Below, piece by piece: positions 22,801 through 34,071 of a DNA stretch of 64,000 nucleotides. The stretch comes from Nymphaea colorata (lineage: Eukaryota > Streptophyta > Magnoliopsida > Nymphaeales > Nymphaeaceae). Both the position numbers and the translations under genes were made by a program. Below the pieces are notes generated by a model. The model was not told the DNA's origin. It searched no databases and saw only the letters and a program-made list of their open reading frames with translations. Positions within the stretch are counted from its first letter, which is position 1. Every line of letters starts with the position of its first letter. The stretch is from positions 4,039,503-4,103,502 of the forward strand of contig NC_045143.1 in assembly GCF_008831285.2 (NCBI RefSeq). The letters run 5' to 3'.

Positions 22801-23633
22801 GTCTTACAGATTACATCACTTGTGGTGAGATGAGATACCTGTGCCTAACAGCTGGAAATGAACAAGTGAAGAATCTGGCAGAGATCTATAGAACTTCAGA
22901 AAATTGCACATTGCAGAAAAAATCAGATGGAACTCAAGCAGCCAATAAGGTAATGATGTCTGTACGCTAGTTTGCTTATGCATGTCTTGTGGATATCCTT
23001 AGGGTTGTCTTCAGGAAACGCAACTTCTATATATGATTTCCAACTAGGGGTTTCAAATCCACAAGGAAAACAGATATTTTCATATATATGTATATATATT
23101 GCAATACTTGGAGAGATTTATCATTTATGTGCTTGTGCATAAGAATTTAAAGATAGATTATATTGAAGTATAATCTTCCCTCTTTATATTTATTGCACAG
23201 GGTTTCATCGAGAACATTAAAGATTCTTCTTGTCAGAAAAAAACATGTCCTGATAATTTGATGGGCGCACTATATTTGCTGGATGGATTCCTCAAACAGG
23301 TCTGACTAATTGACGTTTGATCTGATTTAAGATGTATGTTTTGGTTAGCCTTCCTTTTTTCAGTCTTAACAAATTTGCACACCATTGTTCTTCAGTTTCA
23401 CTCACTAGATAATTTTGATTTGACAATTAAGGCTGTTTAATTTCTTGCAGTAACACATGTACGACAAGCCACCATCTTTGTTCACCTTCATCAGCACTGT
23501 CCACTTTTAACATAAAAGCAGTGATTAAGAGTTTCAATCACAGTTTTCTTTTGTCCTGTCGCAGACTATAGGAGTTGCAATGGTAGTGGCTTGTGGAACA
23601 CTCTTTTTTAACATTGGAAGAAAGACAAGGTAG
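19896..23633 (+). CDS. C2-type protein with C-terminal membrane anchor
   Basis: Ten exons: 19896-19926, 20037-20075, 20219-20309, 20428-20501, 20592-20722, 20831-21001, 21589-21795, 21867-22949, 23201-23299 and 23565-23633. They give 664 residues with all phases kept. Residues 1-122 resemble an N-terminal C2 domain of the EEIG1/EHBP1 type (VKVSHGKREYRTEP, NLTISVLDCDENEIG, GGGSVHLKLQFVLSDAE), which in known families binds membrane lipid or small-GTPase partners. A basic helix (RAAALKKKEE) follows, then a long polar region of low complexity, mostly in the 361-codon exon 8. Residues 643-659 (TIGVAMVVACGTLFFNI) form a single membrane span followed by GRKTR, so the protein is probably tail-anchored with its C2 end in the cytosol. 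Intron 5 begins GA instead of GT at 20723; a canonical GT four bases on would break the frame. The family is inferred and the exact function is unknown. Confidence 0.72.
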
Positions 23634-24822
23634 CCTGTCAGAAAACCGTTCTCTGTAACAGTGAAGGGATGCCAAAATTTTGTTGTTTACGTTTTTATGC
23701 TCAAGACATAGAGGCTGTGTTCTTGGAGCAGCATGAGTGTGTGCATCTACGTCCATCATTCACCGAAAGTTCAATCAGAATCTTCAGAAAGAGAGTGTTG
23801 TTAATCCACATCTCCGCTGAACTGATAGATCCAACATTCAGTTGCAGATCCAATGTCAATCTACTCAAATATTTGAGACATGAGCTTAAAAGTCAACTTT
23901 ACTTGCACTACTTCAGATCCTACTCTGCGGTACTTCATTTGACTGATTGGTGCAAGTGATCATAGATGCCACCGATCGTGGCATAAGCGCCAGTAGCTTG
24001 TTGCAGAATTTGCTATGATCTTCAAATTGTTGAGTTGAAAAATCAAAATGGAGATCTTACTGTTTCACGAACGTGTAATTATCAATGGCTGTACAGAGAG
24101 CCTATTTGTATAATTGTGTGGTAAACTATTAATGTCGATGTAACTTCTTATTCTGTACCTCGAGTTACATACATATTTATGCAATATTCTCTTTCTTTGT
24201 CCTTTTATTACACCAAAAGAAAACCACCACCATCACCAGGGCTGCACATCGGCTGACTTAGATAACTACCAGGGTGTGCTACTTTCACCTGGAGCGTACT
24301 TCACCTTAAATTCTTGGAAGGAAAGTTCAACTTCAAAGTTTTCTCCTCGAACTTTCTTCTTTCAATTTTAAAAAATGGCCGGGCAAAACAATATTGGTTA
24401 AAAAGGTTGGTGTTCGGTTCAGGACTCGCAGCGAAATGATCCCCCCATGAGAGTTTTTCCTGTTGCAGGATTGAAAGTGACAGTGACACCCTTCGTTCTT
24501 GGATGGATTTGGAGCACCGAAAATATTGCAAAACCCAATGGTCCTGGATCTCAACCGTTCACGTCTTGATCCGGAGGTCTTCATCCTCATTCTTGCTTAA
24601 TGTAAGTGGGTCAAATTAGACTTGGATCCGATACGATGTGCTCTGATTGGCTCCCAGTTTGCAGAAAGTTCCTTATTCGGTTCTAAATCTGCATTTTAAT
24701 CAGATATCAGAGCCTTATACTACGAGTCCGCAACAGTGAACCGGACACGACTAAACAAATCGGGTCGGATAAGATTATACTATCTGAATGCTGCTACCAA
24801 GCGGTCTCTCCCATTCATAGCC
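23634..24822. other. spacer between the C2 gene and the mini-RNase III gene
   Basis: The first few hundred bases are the likely 3' UTR of the C2 gene. From about 24.24 kb the sequence contains words such as TTGGATCCGATACG and CGGGTCGGATAAG that look like decayed repeat DNA. Frames on the minus strand at 24.30-24.59 kb lack any recognisable domain. No gene is called. Confidence 0.45.
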
Positions 24823-24876
24823 ATGGCGACGGGGGGGAGTGGCGAACTGCTTCTGCTGCAAATTGAGAGAGCGTGA
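24823..24876 (+). other. upstream ORF of the mini-RNase III gene
   Basis: ATG at 24823 in good context (AGCCATGGCG) opens a 17-codon frame (MATGGSGELLLLQIERA) ending in TGA at 24874-24876. This lies 15 bases before the main ATG at 24892, in a different frame. If it is in the transcript, scanning ribosomes would meet it first, so it may damp translation of the main frame. The transcription start is unknown, so its presence in the mRNA is unproven. Confidence 0.4.
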
Positions 24877-24891
24877 GGGAGGGAGAGAGAG

Positions 24892-27800
24892 ATGGTGTGT
24901 GCGTTCGGTGGTCTGCTGGGACTGCAGCCGTCGCTTCATGTCGGTCGGCCTTTGGCCTCTTGGAGACTGGGCGACGATGAGCTCCTCCTCGCCACCACCA
25001 GGTCGTCGAAGGGGACGAAGGCCGCGACCACCTCAACTCTCAACTCCCCAACCACTGTTTCTCCTTCTCCTCTTCCACCATCCAAAACCAGTGCGCTACC
25101 AACCAAGAACCTGCCTCCCCAGAAGGCGGTCGCTAACAAGGTCAAAATGGACTATGCCTTGCAGATGTTTCTGCTGACGCCTAATGGCACCTCTTCTTCC
25201 CACGCTGCTGTTGCTGCTGCTGCTGTCAGCCAACAAGGTCTTTCTATTTCTATTTTTTCTGAATTATCTCTCTATTAAGCATGTCTGTGGAGTTTTAGTC
25301 CTGAATTATCTCTCTATTAAGCCTGTGAAATTTTTGTCATGAGTTGTCTCTCTATTAAGTCTGTCTGTGCTGTCTAAGAAATTTTTTCCTGACTTACCTC
25401 TCTATTAAGACTGTCTGTGTTCTCCGAGGCGATAAATCGCCTAGAAGATATTACATGTTTCTTTGCTAAATTTTTTAAGGGAATAATCCCTCTAAATAAG
25501 GTGAAACTTTCAGCTTAGAGTGAAATTTTAATCCTGAGTTATCTCTTCATTAACTATGTGTGTTGTCTGAGGGGATAACTCACCTAAAGATATCATGGTA
25601 GTCAATCCTTTTGGAGGCCTTTATGTTGTGGGGAGTATGAATATCGTGTCACAAAAGGGGCGCCACTTCGTCAGAAGCTTCACTATCCCTGGCATATAAG
25701 TTGCTGATACATTTTTTTCCGGAGCAAATTCTGCCGTCAACCATTAGTTATCGAAACATATCAAAGATTCATTTTGTTAACTGAAATGTCGGGTAAAATA
25801 AAATATATGACTTGCGAATGCTACAATTTGGCTTCTTAGAGCATTTTGTGCACTGTCCATGTTGATATTCCATTTTTAAGGATGTCTCTGTGGCCCGTTT
25901 CTTCTAAGGAATTGTCTAAGTTATGTTTCATGTCATATGAGAGCATACACTTAGAAAAAGGAAAACAGCTGTTCTGGACGTTAGCATCAATGACTAATTT
26001 ATTACATACTGTTTTTGGCACAACATGCGCACATCTGCATAAACAAAATGTTGTTCAGGACTTCGTGGTGAACATTTGCTTGTGCTTTTCTTTGGAATTA
26101 GTTCCCTTCATACTTTTGTAATTTTTTTTTTTCTTTTTTCACTTAGGCCGCTACTTCTTTCTTGTTAGCAGAGCAGTCGGAGAATTTGTACTTAGGATAT
26201 GAGACGTGGTTGCCAGTGGCTCCAAAAGTCAAAAACAAGAAGCCTAGAACCATATACAATGCAGAGTCCCTTGCATATCTTGGCGATTGCATCTATGAGG
26301 TGTGTTCAATTTCAATTTTGTAGATATCTTGTTGAAATACACTTTTGTGTGTTTAATAGAGAAAGCTTATGTCTAATTCTTATGTATACTTCGGACTTTG
26401 CTGCTCTCCTGTAGCTTGGAAACTGTTGGCCTCCTTGTGTTTCTCTTATTGATGTTTTAGTCTTCCAATTGCTATTGCTTTGCTATGTATATAATTTCCT
26501 TTTGTACAAGAAACTGTTCCTTATATTGCTCATGTTTGATTTTCTCAATCATCAGAGGCTAGATCCCTGATTTACTTATGCCTTATTCATTTTGTCCATT
26601 TTTTAATAATTTATTCCATAATCTTTTTTTTTTTTTTTGCATTGGTTATTTTCGAGTTAACAAAGAGGTTCCAGGCTTATTGTTTGGCTGCCTATTTCAT
26701 CACCTGAAACACAAACACTTGCTCATCTGATGATAGTTAATGGAATCCACAATCAAGAAAATCTTAATATAGGTTTGTGGTTCTGGGAAACTGAATCTAC
26801 AAAAATTTGCTATAAAAAATGCTATTTCTTCAAATGTATTTGACCTTTCATGTACCAATTTGAAGCTTAGAGCTTTTTTCAGTTTTATATGTAATTATGT
26901 AGTTAGTCTCTCATTCAGTATTGTGAGGAATGGACACATCGACTATATTGTCTTTTTCTTGGAACCAGTGAGATATGTAATTTGAAGGGTCCTGTTATTC
27001 TATGATCATAGTAAATTAATTCTATTGAGTCCCCGATCTTATTATACATGTTTTGCAACTTTAATGAGTGAGTTCTTATTGATAACGTACCTGTTTATAT
27101 TCTTATATCTTTCTGATGAAGGATGCAGTTGTATGCTCGGCGCCACTTCTTGTTCCCACCTTTAGCTCTTGATGAATATAACAGTCGCGTGATGGCAGTG
27201 GTGCGCTGTGAGACACAGGTACATAAACAGGGAATTGCCGTGCCAATAAACGCATTATTTGTTCAAATTTGATAAATTTGTATTGCAAGTGCAGGGAATG
27301 TTTTTGCTTGCAAGTTTCATTTTGACATTTTTTGAAGGCCAAGCTTGAAATTGTTAGTTGTGTAGTTTTACTGGCTTGTTTTGTTAAAGGCTCTTGACTT
27401 GTAACTGTATCTTGGTCTATGTTGTCATTTAAAATTTCATTTTTTTATGCAACTTCTTTTCTGGCAACACTAGATTCTCTAATTGTTGTTCGGACCCTTG
27501 TCTAAATGTGTGCAATGCTTCAAATGGAAGTTTTAGAAATACACGTTTTTTTATTTCTTCTAGTTAAACTGCAATTGAACCGATCAGTGGTGAATGGTGT
27601 CTCAATGCATACTTGCATACATAGGATTGTCACTAACCATGTTCCTAAAAGAAATCATTGTTATCGTATGATGACTCAACATTCATTTAGACATGGTATA
27701 TTGTAGTTAAACCATTTCCCAATTTATGAATCCTTTTGAGATGATTTTAGCAGCCAACTTTAGTTCATTTGAGATAGCCAATTTAGTCAATTTGTTTGCA

Positions 27801-30800
27801 ATTGTCTTTTGTACGGCATGGTCATTTTGATTGACATTTTCTTCTATGAAGAACACTGTTGTTTCTGCCCTGCTTGTATGATTTTATCAAACATACAGCA
27901 ATGTATACAAGAGCATGGTATATCATATTAGGTCTTTTGTATCGATATCTAGCTTCTTAGAGGATTTTGGTTTTAACTTACATGAATTAATAGCTTTAAT
28001 AGCTGCCCTATGTAGATGAGGGAAGTCTTTCTGAGTGCTTATTTTCATATCCTTTAATTATCTGCTGATCACCTGATACTGAGTATATTTTTCCTTGAAT
28101 TCTAATCATTATTGTATCATTTATTCAGGACATGTTATTGAAGAAACTCCTGAAGGATGGCTTCTTAACTGATGATGAACGGTAATATTGTGTGCGAGAT
28201 AACTGGTTGTATTTCAGGATGGTACTGAATGGTTGCTAGTTTTAGCATGGTGATTTATCTTGATTAAGAGGATAAAGAGAATATTGAGGAATTTTCTTGT
28301 CAATCAACTATCTTTGCATTTCCGTTTGATATTTCATTCCTTATCATGACAAAGGAAAATATAGGGGTCCAGGACCAAGCGCTCGCTGGGTAAAGATTGC
28401 CTAGTTCAATTTCTTTTCTGGATTGGCCTGGTGAAAAGTGAAAACACTATTGATTTTTTTGTAGCTAGAAGTAATCTGAACTGTGGCACTGTCTATACTT
28501 GCACCATAAATGTTCTCATGTTAGTGAAATATCAAAAAGCTGTATAAGTTGTGTACTCCAGGATATGGTTTTCTGCTATTGAAAAAGAAAACTGATTGCA
28601 GTCAATGCTAGTCTTTGTTGGAAACCAGTTTGTTTTTTATCAGACAATCCTGCTTTTGCAATTTGTTTGTTCCATCATTTTGTTATTTTAGCCTTTGTCA
28701 CAATAAGTTTCTGTCTTTGGCATTTTTTATATGATATACTCTTTCAGATAACAGTAAATATATTTTCTCTTGGGTGCTAGATGTGGCTAGTCTTTGTTGG
28801 AAACCAGTTTGTTTTTTATCAGACAATCCTGCTTTTGCAATTTGTTTGTTCCATCATTTTGTTATTTTAGCCTTTGTCACAATAAGTTTCTGTCTTTGGC
28901 ATTTTTTATATGATATACTCTTTAGATAACAGTAAATATATTTTCTCTTTGGTGCTAGATGTGTCTTAAAATATGATGCTCATTTTGTACTTGGGTACAG
29001 GGATGTTGTTCGATGGGGGAAAAATGTACAGTCTGGAAAAACAAAGGCTATAAAACGTGTTGGTGTATCAACCTACAAGAGGGCGTCATCACTTGAAACC
29101 CTTGTTAGTTCCTTTACCATCTTGTCTGTATTATATATATTGTGTATTCTTATCTTGGAACCATGATTTTCTTTTGTTGAAGGACAGTTAATGTTGTTTA
29201 TGCATCTTTTGTGCAATATTATAGCGGTATGTGAAATTAAATGCATCATTATTTTGTCATCATGAAAAACTTGAGTGTTGCTTTTTATGTTTTGAGGGCC
29301 TTCCCTCGAGACCTAGGTGTGAAGCTGATCTTGCAAATGTGTGTTTTGTTTGTAATATTTTTCGTGGAGAATGTGTGTCTCCAATAACTTTTCTTGGATT
29401 TTTATGCTGGTTGTGGTTAATGTAAGTCATCATCGCGTTACTCACAATTTTTTTGTCAGGGTTTATATGTTACAGGTGATACTTCATAAGGTTGGCACTG
29501 GTAATCTGAATGCTCTGAAATAGTAAGGAAGCATTTATGGCCATCTTATGGCCGGGTATTTAGTTGTAGAACCTGGGTTTGAACTATCTTGTTTCTTCTG
29601 GTCGTATATATGTATGTATGAAGTAGTTCTTGCTTTCCAATCATCAGATCATTATTGTCCTTGTATGCTACTGGGGTTTTGTCATTATATGATATTGTTC
29701 TTGGTAGGGGTAGAAAATAATCATTGCATCTTCTTCTGAAAATCCTCACTGAACAACTTTTATCTTCCAAATTGTATTATTCTTGTGGCTTATTGATGCA
29801 AGATGGAAGCATAATCAAATCATGTAATGGACCTAATTAGATTTTTTAGTACTTGTTAAAATAGATCCAGATCCGAAATCCATCCCTTTCTCTATATAAA
29901 GGGACGTGGGTCATTTTGTAAGTGGTGGTGAAGAAGTTAAAGAAATGAAGTGTTTTCTTAGTTTTCTTCTGTCGTTCTTGTTCTTTGTTTGTTTTGCTTA
30001 GCTTTTAGTTAGTTTAAGCATAGTTTTTAGTTTAGTTGTGAGTGCAGTAAGACTAAGATTCCTTAATCTTAGTTTTTTTCTGCATCAATTGGTATCAGAG
30101 CGAGGATTTTACAACCATGAAAGACCAAACCTTGCTGCTGACAGTAGCAAGGCAGGAATCTGATTTATCTTGTCTAAGACAAGAAGTTGCTGCTTTTACG
30201 ACAAGAGTGGATGCATTGGGAGTCTCTCTCGATAGATTAATGGATGAATTCAGAGAAATGTTCCGTCCAGCTCTGCAAAAGAGGCAAATCGTTCATAGAC
30301 TTGCTATTACATATGTTAGTTGGGCCATGGGCGTTTCTGAAGCTGGAACTAGAACACGCGAGCAGTCATGGGATCCCTTAGAGAGAGACGTTGGGGCTTT
30401 GGGCGGAATCGATAATAAAAAATGTGCAACAACGGGGGGGATTTCTGCTGGAGCTCCATCGCTGGCAGGCATACCAAATCCGGCGTCTGGGCTCCCCACC
30501 GAAGCTCCCCTGATTTCAACCAGAGGAGATGGAAAATCTGTTGTGTCCTCTTCCCATCGTCAGGCAGAAGCCCCGATCTTCCTGGGCCTGCCCATCAGTG
30601 AGCAGATGAAAACTCCATGTCCGGCAAAGGGAGCATCGATGGCATCGGGTCCTTCCTGTGCACTGGAAGAAGTGCGGCAGACATCTCCAGCTGGTGGAGG
30701 TGCAAAGGACGTCGCCAGCAATCCTCCTCAACCAGTGGAGCAAAGTCTAGTGGCGCCATCGTCCGTCTGGCCGCCGCCCATCTCTCTTCTTTCCGCCGAC

Positions 30801-32257
30801 GTCTGGGGTAGGGGGAGTCACCCGCCACCACCGTTCACCCACCATCGCTCAATCGAACAGACGTCCCCTCCAGCAGAAAACCTTGCCATCGGCGTGGGTA
30901 TTCGGCCGATGGCGTGGCAGATGTCGGTGGTTTCTTCTCCCGGTGGGCATGGTGTGGGAACTGCAACCAGCAACGGCGACATCTTCACGTTTCAGCCTCC
31001 TGCCTTTGTGAAGGTCCTGGTTCCCCCGCCTCTCGAATGGGCACCGCCCATGGAATCGCAGCCTGCTGGCGGACTGGAGGTGACAGGTAGCCGTCGTCCG
31101 CCTCTTCTCCCATTCAGACAAGATGGGGCGGTGGCGGTGGGCACCGCTCTTCAGCCCTCTGGTTTGCCCCTTCCGCCCCTGTTTGAGGCGGAAAGGGGTA
31201 ACCATGAGCAGCGCCTCTAGCTGCCGCTCGAGGCGCTCGTGGGCTTGGACCGGTTCCTTTTGGGACCGGTTCAAACCAAACCAGGTTTTGGACCCGGTTC
31301 AGGTCCATATCGCCCAATTCACGGGTACAAGAGTCCAGATTTGGATCCAAACTCGTTTTTTCCATCACTTGAGACTGAATTTGAATCAAGAATGCCTTTA
31401 GATCATATCCAAGCCTGTGTTTCTTCTCCAAGGCCACCACCTTAGTCGCCACCTTGATCATCTTCACGAGAAGTGAACAGATCACCAACTAGGGGAATGG
31501 TTGGTCCTTTTGTTCAACAGATCCAATTTTGGCAAGATGAAAGATTTAAACTCGTCGAGGGCGACTCTTCTCCAACTAGGGGAGTCTGATGCAAGTTGGA
31601 AGCATAATCAAATCATGTAATGGATCTAATTAGATTTTTTAGTACTTGTTAAAATAGACCCAGATCCGAAATCCATCCCTTTTTCTATATAAAGGGACGT
31701 GGGTCATTTTGTAAGTGGTGGTGAAGAAGTTAAAGAAATGAAGTGTTTTCTTAGTTTTCTTCTGCCGTTCTTGTTCTTTGTTTGTTTTGCTTAGCTTTTA
31801 GTTAGTTTAAGCATAGTTTTTAGTTTAGTTGATTCCTTAATCTTAGTTTTTTTCTGCATCAATTGGCATCAATTACTCCTCCTTTGATTCACGTTTCTCA
31901 TCTCCCTGTTCTCCATTTTTCACTGTGATGCTTTTACAGATTGAAGTTAATACTCTATTTATGAAAAATAGAACATTGTGATTTCTCCACTGAAGGCATT
32001 TGCACTCTCTATAATTCATAGTCACAGACTTCCTTATATTGGATAGTTTGTCATTCTAATCTGCTTCGTTCGTCAGAAGCTGCAGTCCACATTATTTCCT
32101 GTTTCAATTGATGCATTTCCTTTAGCACTGAAATTACAATTATTTCATTTTGTAGATTGGATACCTGTATCTGACAAATGCAAAGCGCTTGGAGGAAATC
32201 ATGTCGAACATGGGATTTTCTGCAGGTGCTTCTAGTAATATGATTGCACAGAAATGA
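24892..32257 (+). CDS. mini-ribonuclease III-like protein, probably plastid
   Basis: Six exons: 24892-25237, 26169-26299 (or from 26172), 27129-27218, 28129-28181, 29001-29103 and 32156-32257. They give 274 residues with consistent phases. The first 115 residues are rich in Ser, Thr, Pro and Ala and look like a chloroplast transit region. The catalytic domain begins near residue 141 with RTIYNAESLAYLGDCIYE, holding the RNase III aspartate (D155). It continues through LYARRHFLFPP, LLKDGFLTDDERDVVRWG and RNVQ-type KNVQSGKTK, and ends with SSLETLIGYLYL, holding the second acidic residue (E239). There is no double-stranded-RNA-binding domain, as expected for mini-III. Known plant members (Arabidopsis RNC3/RNC4) process chloroplast rRNA and intron RNA. 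Intron 5 is 3.05 kb long because it contains an LTR element in the sense direction. Confidence 0.88.
25256..25425. repeat. degenerate tandem repeat in intron 1
   Basis: Four units of about 38-52 bases share the core TATCTCTCTATTAAG with variants GTTGTCTCTCTATTAAG and CTTACCTCTCTATTAAG, often followed by NCTGTCTGTG. A fifth, weaker unit (GAGTTATCTCTTCATTAA) lies near 25535. It is a local expansion inside intron 1 of the mini-RNase III gene. Confidence 0.8.
28607..28963. repeat. 179-bp tandem duplication in intron 4
   Basis: The block 28607-28785 (starting GCTAGTCTTTGTTGGAAACC) is repeated at 28786-28963. The copies differ by a one-base deletion (CTTTCAGATAAC against CTTTAGATAAC) and one substitution near the end, so the duplication is recent. 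It lies just before exon 5 of the mini-RNase III gene and does not touch a splice site. Confidence 0.95.
29794..30087 (+). repeat. 5' LTR, 294 bp
   Basis: It starts TGATGCAAGATGG and ends TCTGCATCA. A promoter-like CTATATAAAGGGACG lies at about 29892-29906. Compared with the 3' LTR it has 19 extra bases (TGAGTGCAGTAAGACTAAG) and about five substitutions, which suggests a recent insertion. Confidence 0.9.
30090..30101 (+). other. primer-binding site (tRNA-iMet)
   Basis: TGGTATCAGAGC lies two bases after the 5' LTR and is complementary to the 3' end of plant initiator methionine tRNA, the standard primer of plant LTR elements. Confidence 0.9.
30117..31220 (+). CDS. ORF of the non-autonomous LTR element (gag-like N-terminus)
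   Basis: This intact frame of 367 codons starts 15 bases after the primer-binding site. The first 60 residues (ARQESDLSCLRQEV, TRVDALGVSLDRLMDEFREM) look like the helical, coiled-coil start of plant gypsy-type gag proteins. The rest is rich in Pro, Gly, Ser and Ala with no zinc knuckle and no protease or polymerase motif. It is much more GC-rich than the host intron. Just beyond the stop another frame continues about 70 codons (SFFPSLETEFESRMP), suggesting that a frameshift cut a longer protein. Its role is inferred from position only. Confidence 0.6.
   Translation: MKDQTLLLTVARQESDLSCLRQEVAAFTTRVDALGVSLDRLMDEFREMFRPALQKRQIVHRLAITYVSWAMGVSEAGTRTREQSWDPLERDVGALGGIDNKKCATTGGISAGAPSLAGIPNPASGLPTEAPLISTRGDGKSVVSSSHRQAEAPIFLGLPISEQMKTPCPAKGASMASGPSCALEEVRQTSPAGGGAKDVASNPPQPVEQSLVAPSSVWPPPISLLSADVWGRGSHPPPPFTHHRSIEQTSPPAENLAIGVGIRPMAWQMSVVSSPGGHGVGTATSNGDIFTFQPPAFVKVLVPPPLEWAPPMESQPAGGLEVTGSRRPPLLPFRQDGAVAVGTALQPSGLPLPPLFEAERGNHEQRL
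31587..31861 (+). repeat. 3' LTR, 275 bp
   Basis: It starts TGATGCAAGTTGG after a purine-rich tract and ends TGCATCA. It matches the 5' LTR except for a 19-base deletion near its 3' end and a handful of substitutions. The ten bases after it (ATTGGCATCA) resemble the bases after the 5' LTR (ATTGGTATCA). Confidence 0.9.
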
Positions 32258-32810
32258 GGGATATGTTTTGAGGAATCAACTCCAGTTTGAGGCCATATCA
32301 CTAAAGACCTGCCTGAGATCTTGGATGCTTGTGGTATTGAACCTACTGTTCATTTTGCGATGAATGGAAGTTGGGACCTGCTTCTGGGGTTGCTGAGAGA
32401 TCCTACACAACAGAAGCGTGCATGAGCAATCCAACCACATTTTTACCAATGAAGTTATGTATGAAATTGACATAAGATTTTCCACCAGAGAAATTCTAAA
32501 TCGCTGTATATGTCCCTTTTAGAACATGTTCCTTTGAGGGCATCCGTTCCCTTCTGAGATTCAATCATCTGTGTTCGTGACTTTTTTCATGGTAATTTCA
32601 GAATTCAGATTAACATACATTAAGGCTGTTCGCCCCATCCAGACCTCTTCGTTATGTAGTTAGCACCTTCCGAGATCCTCAAAAGTCCCAAAATCTTCAT
32701 CAGTTTGCCATCTAATGTTTTTGTGCATCCCTTTTCATTAGCATATACTGGGGATATGGCTTCTGTTTGATTAAGCAGGATGAGATCCCAAACTCGATCG
32801 AGGTAAACAG

Positions 32811-32844
<34 letters not shown>
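32811..32844. repeat. poly(A) tract of about 34 bases
   Basis: A nearly pure run of A lies about 550 bases past the mini-RNase III stop codon. It could be the tail of a retroposed sequence on the + strand, but no body of such an element is recognised upstream and no target duplication is seen. Confidence 0.7.
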
Positions 32845-32845
<1 letters not shown>

Positions 32846-34071
32846 CCATGCGGAAAAAATGTTTGGTTCGATTCTTTAAAAACCACGTTTTGCTTTTACT
32901 TGATTTGGTATTTAGTTAAACCCATTATACGCCACCGACTCATATTTTAAGCATATATGTCTCGTCCAAGTTCCAGTAGATGTTCCGAAGCCACTGCTTG
33001 AAATTTTGTGGGTGAAGGATCCTGCAACACTTTTTGCTTTTATCAAAGAAATCCTGAGATGCAAAATGTAAAAAATTATAAGTAGTCCAAAAAAGAGAAG
33101 GCAGTTCTTGACGTCATTATCTTGATAGGGACGTGATATAAATGTCGCAGAGTTTCAGGAATATTATATTTGCCATTTGAGGATCTCTTAATATAATTGC
33201 TATGATCTTTCAAAAGGAAAAGAGATGTAGAGATCTCTCTGTCTTGCTTTTTTGGCGTCCTATTGACAAAGTCTCAAAGAACTTTTCAAACCCAAGATTT
33301 GTATATGGCATATCATGCTCCAGAAGTTTCTGACCACCACCATACTGAATACATAAACTTCAGAGTCAATAAAATTTAAATCATAGCATAGATCCATCTG
33401 AAATCTTGTAACGCTAGTCACGAGCTGAGCATTAATGATCCTGTCAAGCATATTATCGTCCTCTTTATCATATTCCCTCTGATCTCATGGCCGCACGCTT
33501 CGATCAGCGTGGCCCACGAACGTGATATGCACAATCCATTTTCTAGGACTCGAAGTTTCGAAGACTTTGGAACATGACGCACTTGAGGATCTTATGATAA
33601 CCAAACCATCATCAAACGTAGATTTTTAAAAAACAGAGAATCATATTGAAAGAGATGCGATCGAAGGTCGATTTGTTTTCCGATTGCGAACAATAAACCT
33701 TCGATCGTGAGTTTTATGTTTCTGGTTTTTTTTATGCCGAGTAGCAGCGATAAATGGGTGCCCTTCGTCGGCGCTCTAGAGAAGCGCAGGAGATAGCAAC
33801 TCTTGAGTTGAAGTGAAAACTTGCTGGAGGTTACGTCCCCTGCCTTCATTCATGAACAGAACTATATACACAGTGAGCCTAAAAGTACAGATCTTCATAA
33901 GAAGGGCATCAAGAAAAAGGGTCTGACTCAGCCCTTCACAGCTTTACAAGCCACCAAGAAAAGCAACAAAAGCAAAAGACAAATCTATGCTGCCCACCTG
34001 ACATGAAGATTAACAAAAAGTATCTTCAGAAATGCCCTTTGATGAAAAAGCCAAGGTCTATTCCAATCCTG
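32845..34071. other. spacer without a recognised gene
   Basis: The sequence is AT-rich and no frame shows a domain. The part from about 33.8 to 34.07 kb may be the decayed 3' end of the minus-strand LINE relic next to it. Confidence 0.4.

Larger units (their letters stand above)
29794..31861 (+). mobile_element. non-autonomous LTR retrotransposon in intron 5 of the mini-RNase III gene
   Basis: Two similar LTRs (29794-30087 and 31587-31861) bracket 1.5 kb of internal DNA. A primer-binding site complementary to initiator tRNA-Met (TGGTATCAGAGC, 30090-30101) follows the 5' LTR. A purine-rich AACTAGGGGAGTC precedes the 3' LTR. LTRs start TGATGCAAG and end TGCATCA, with the short inverted ends expected. 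The interior has one long ORF but no protease, reverse transcriptase, RNase H or integrase, so the element needs enzymes from elsewhere (a LARD or TR-GAG type). It lies in the same orientation as the host gene. No matching 5-bp target duplication is seen. Confidence 0.88.

Noticed and set aside
24301-24590. 85-codon and 76-codon minus-strand ORFs before the mini-RNase III gene
   Set aside because: They overlap each other in different frames, show no domain and lie in repeat-like sequence.
28607-28963. possible CRISPR-like or satellite array
   Set aside because: Only two head-to-tail copies with no spacers; a simple tandem duplication inside a plant intron.
30293-31274. several minus-strand ORFs within the LTR element
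   Set aside because: They are shadows of the GC-rich plus-strand ORF that starts just after the primer-binding site.
32811-32844. poly(A) tract as the tail of a processed pseudogene
   Set aside because: No gene-like body upstream beyond the mini-RNase III 3' region and no flanking target duplication, so it is kept only as a simple repeat.
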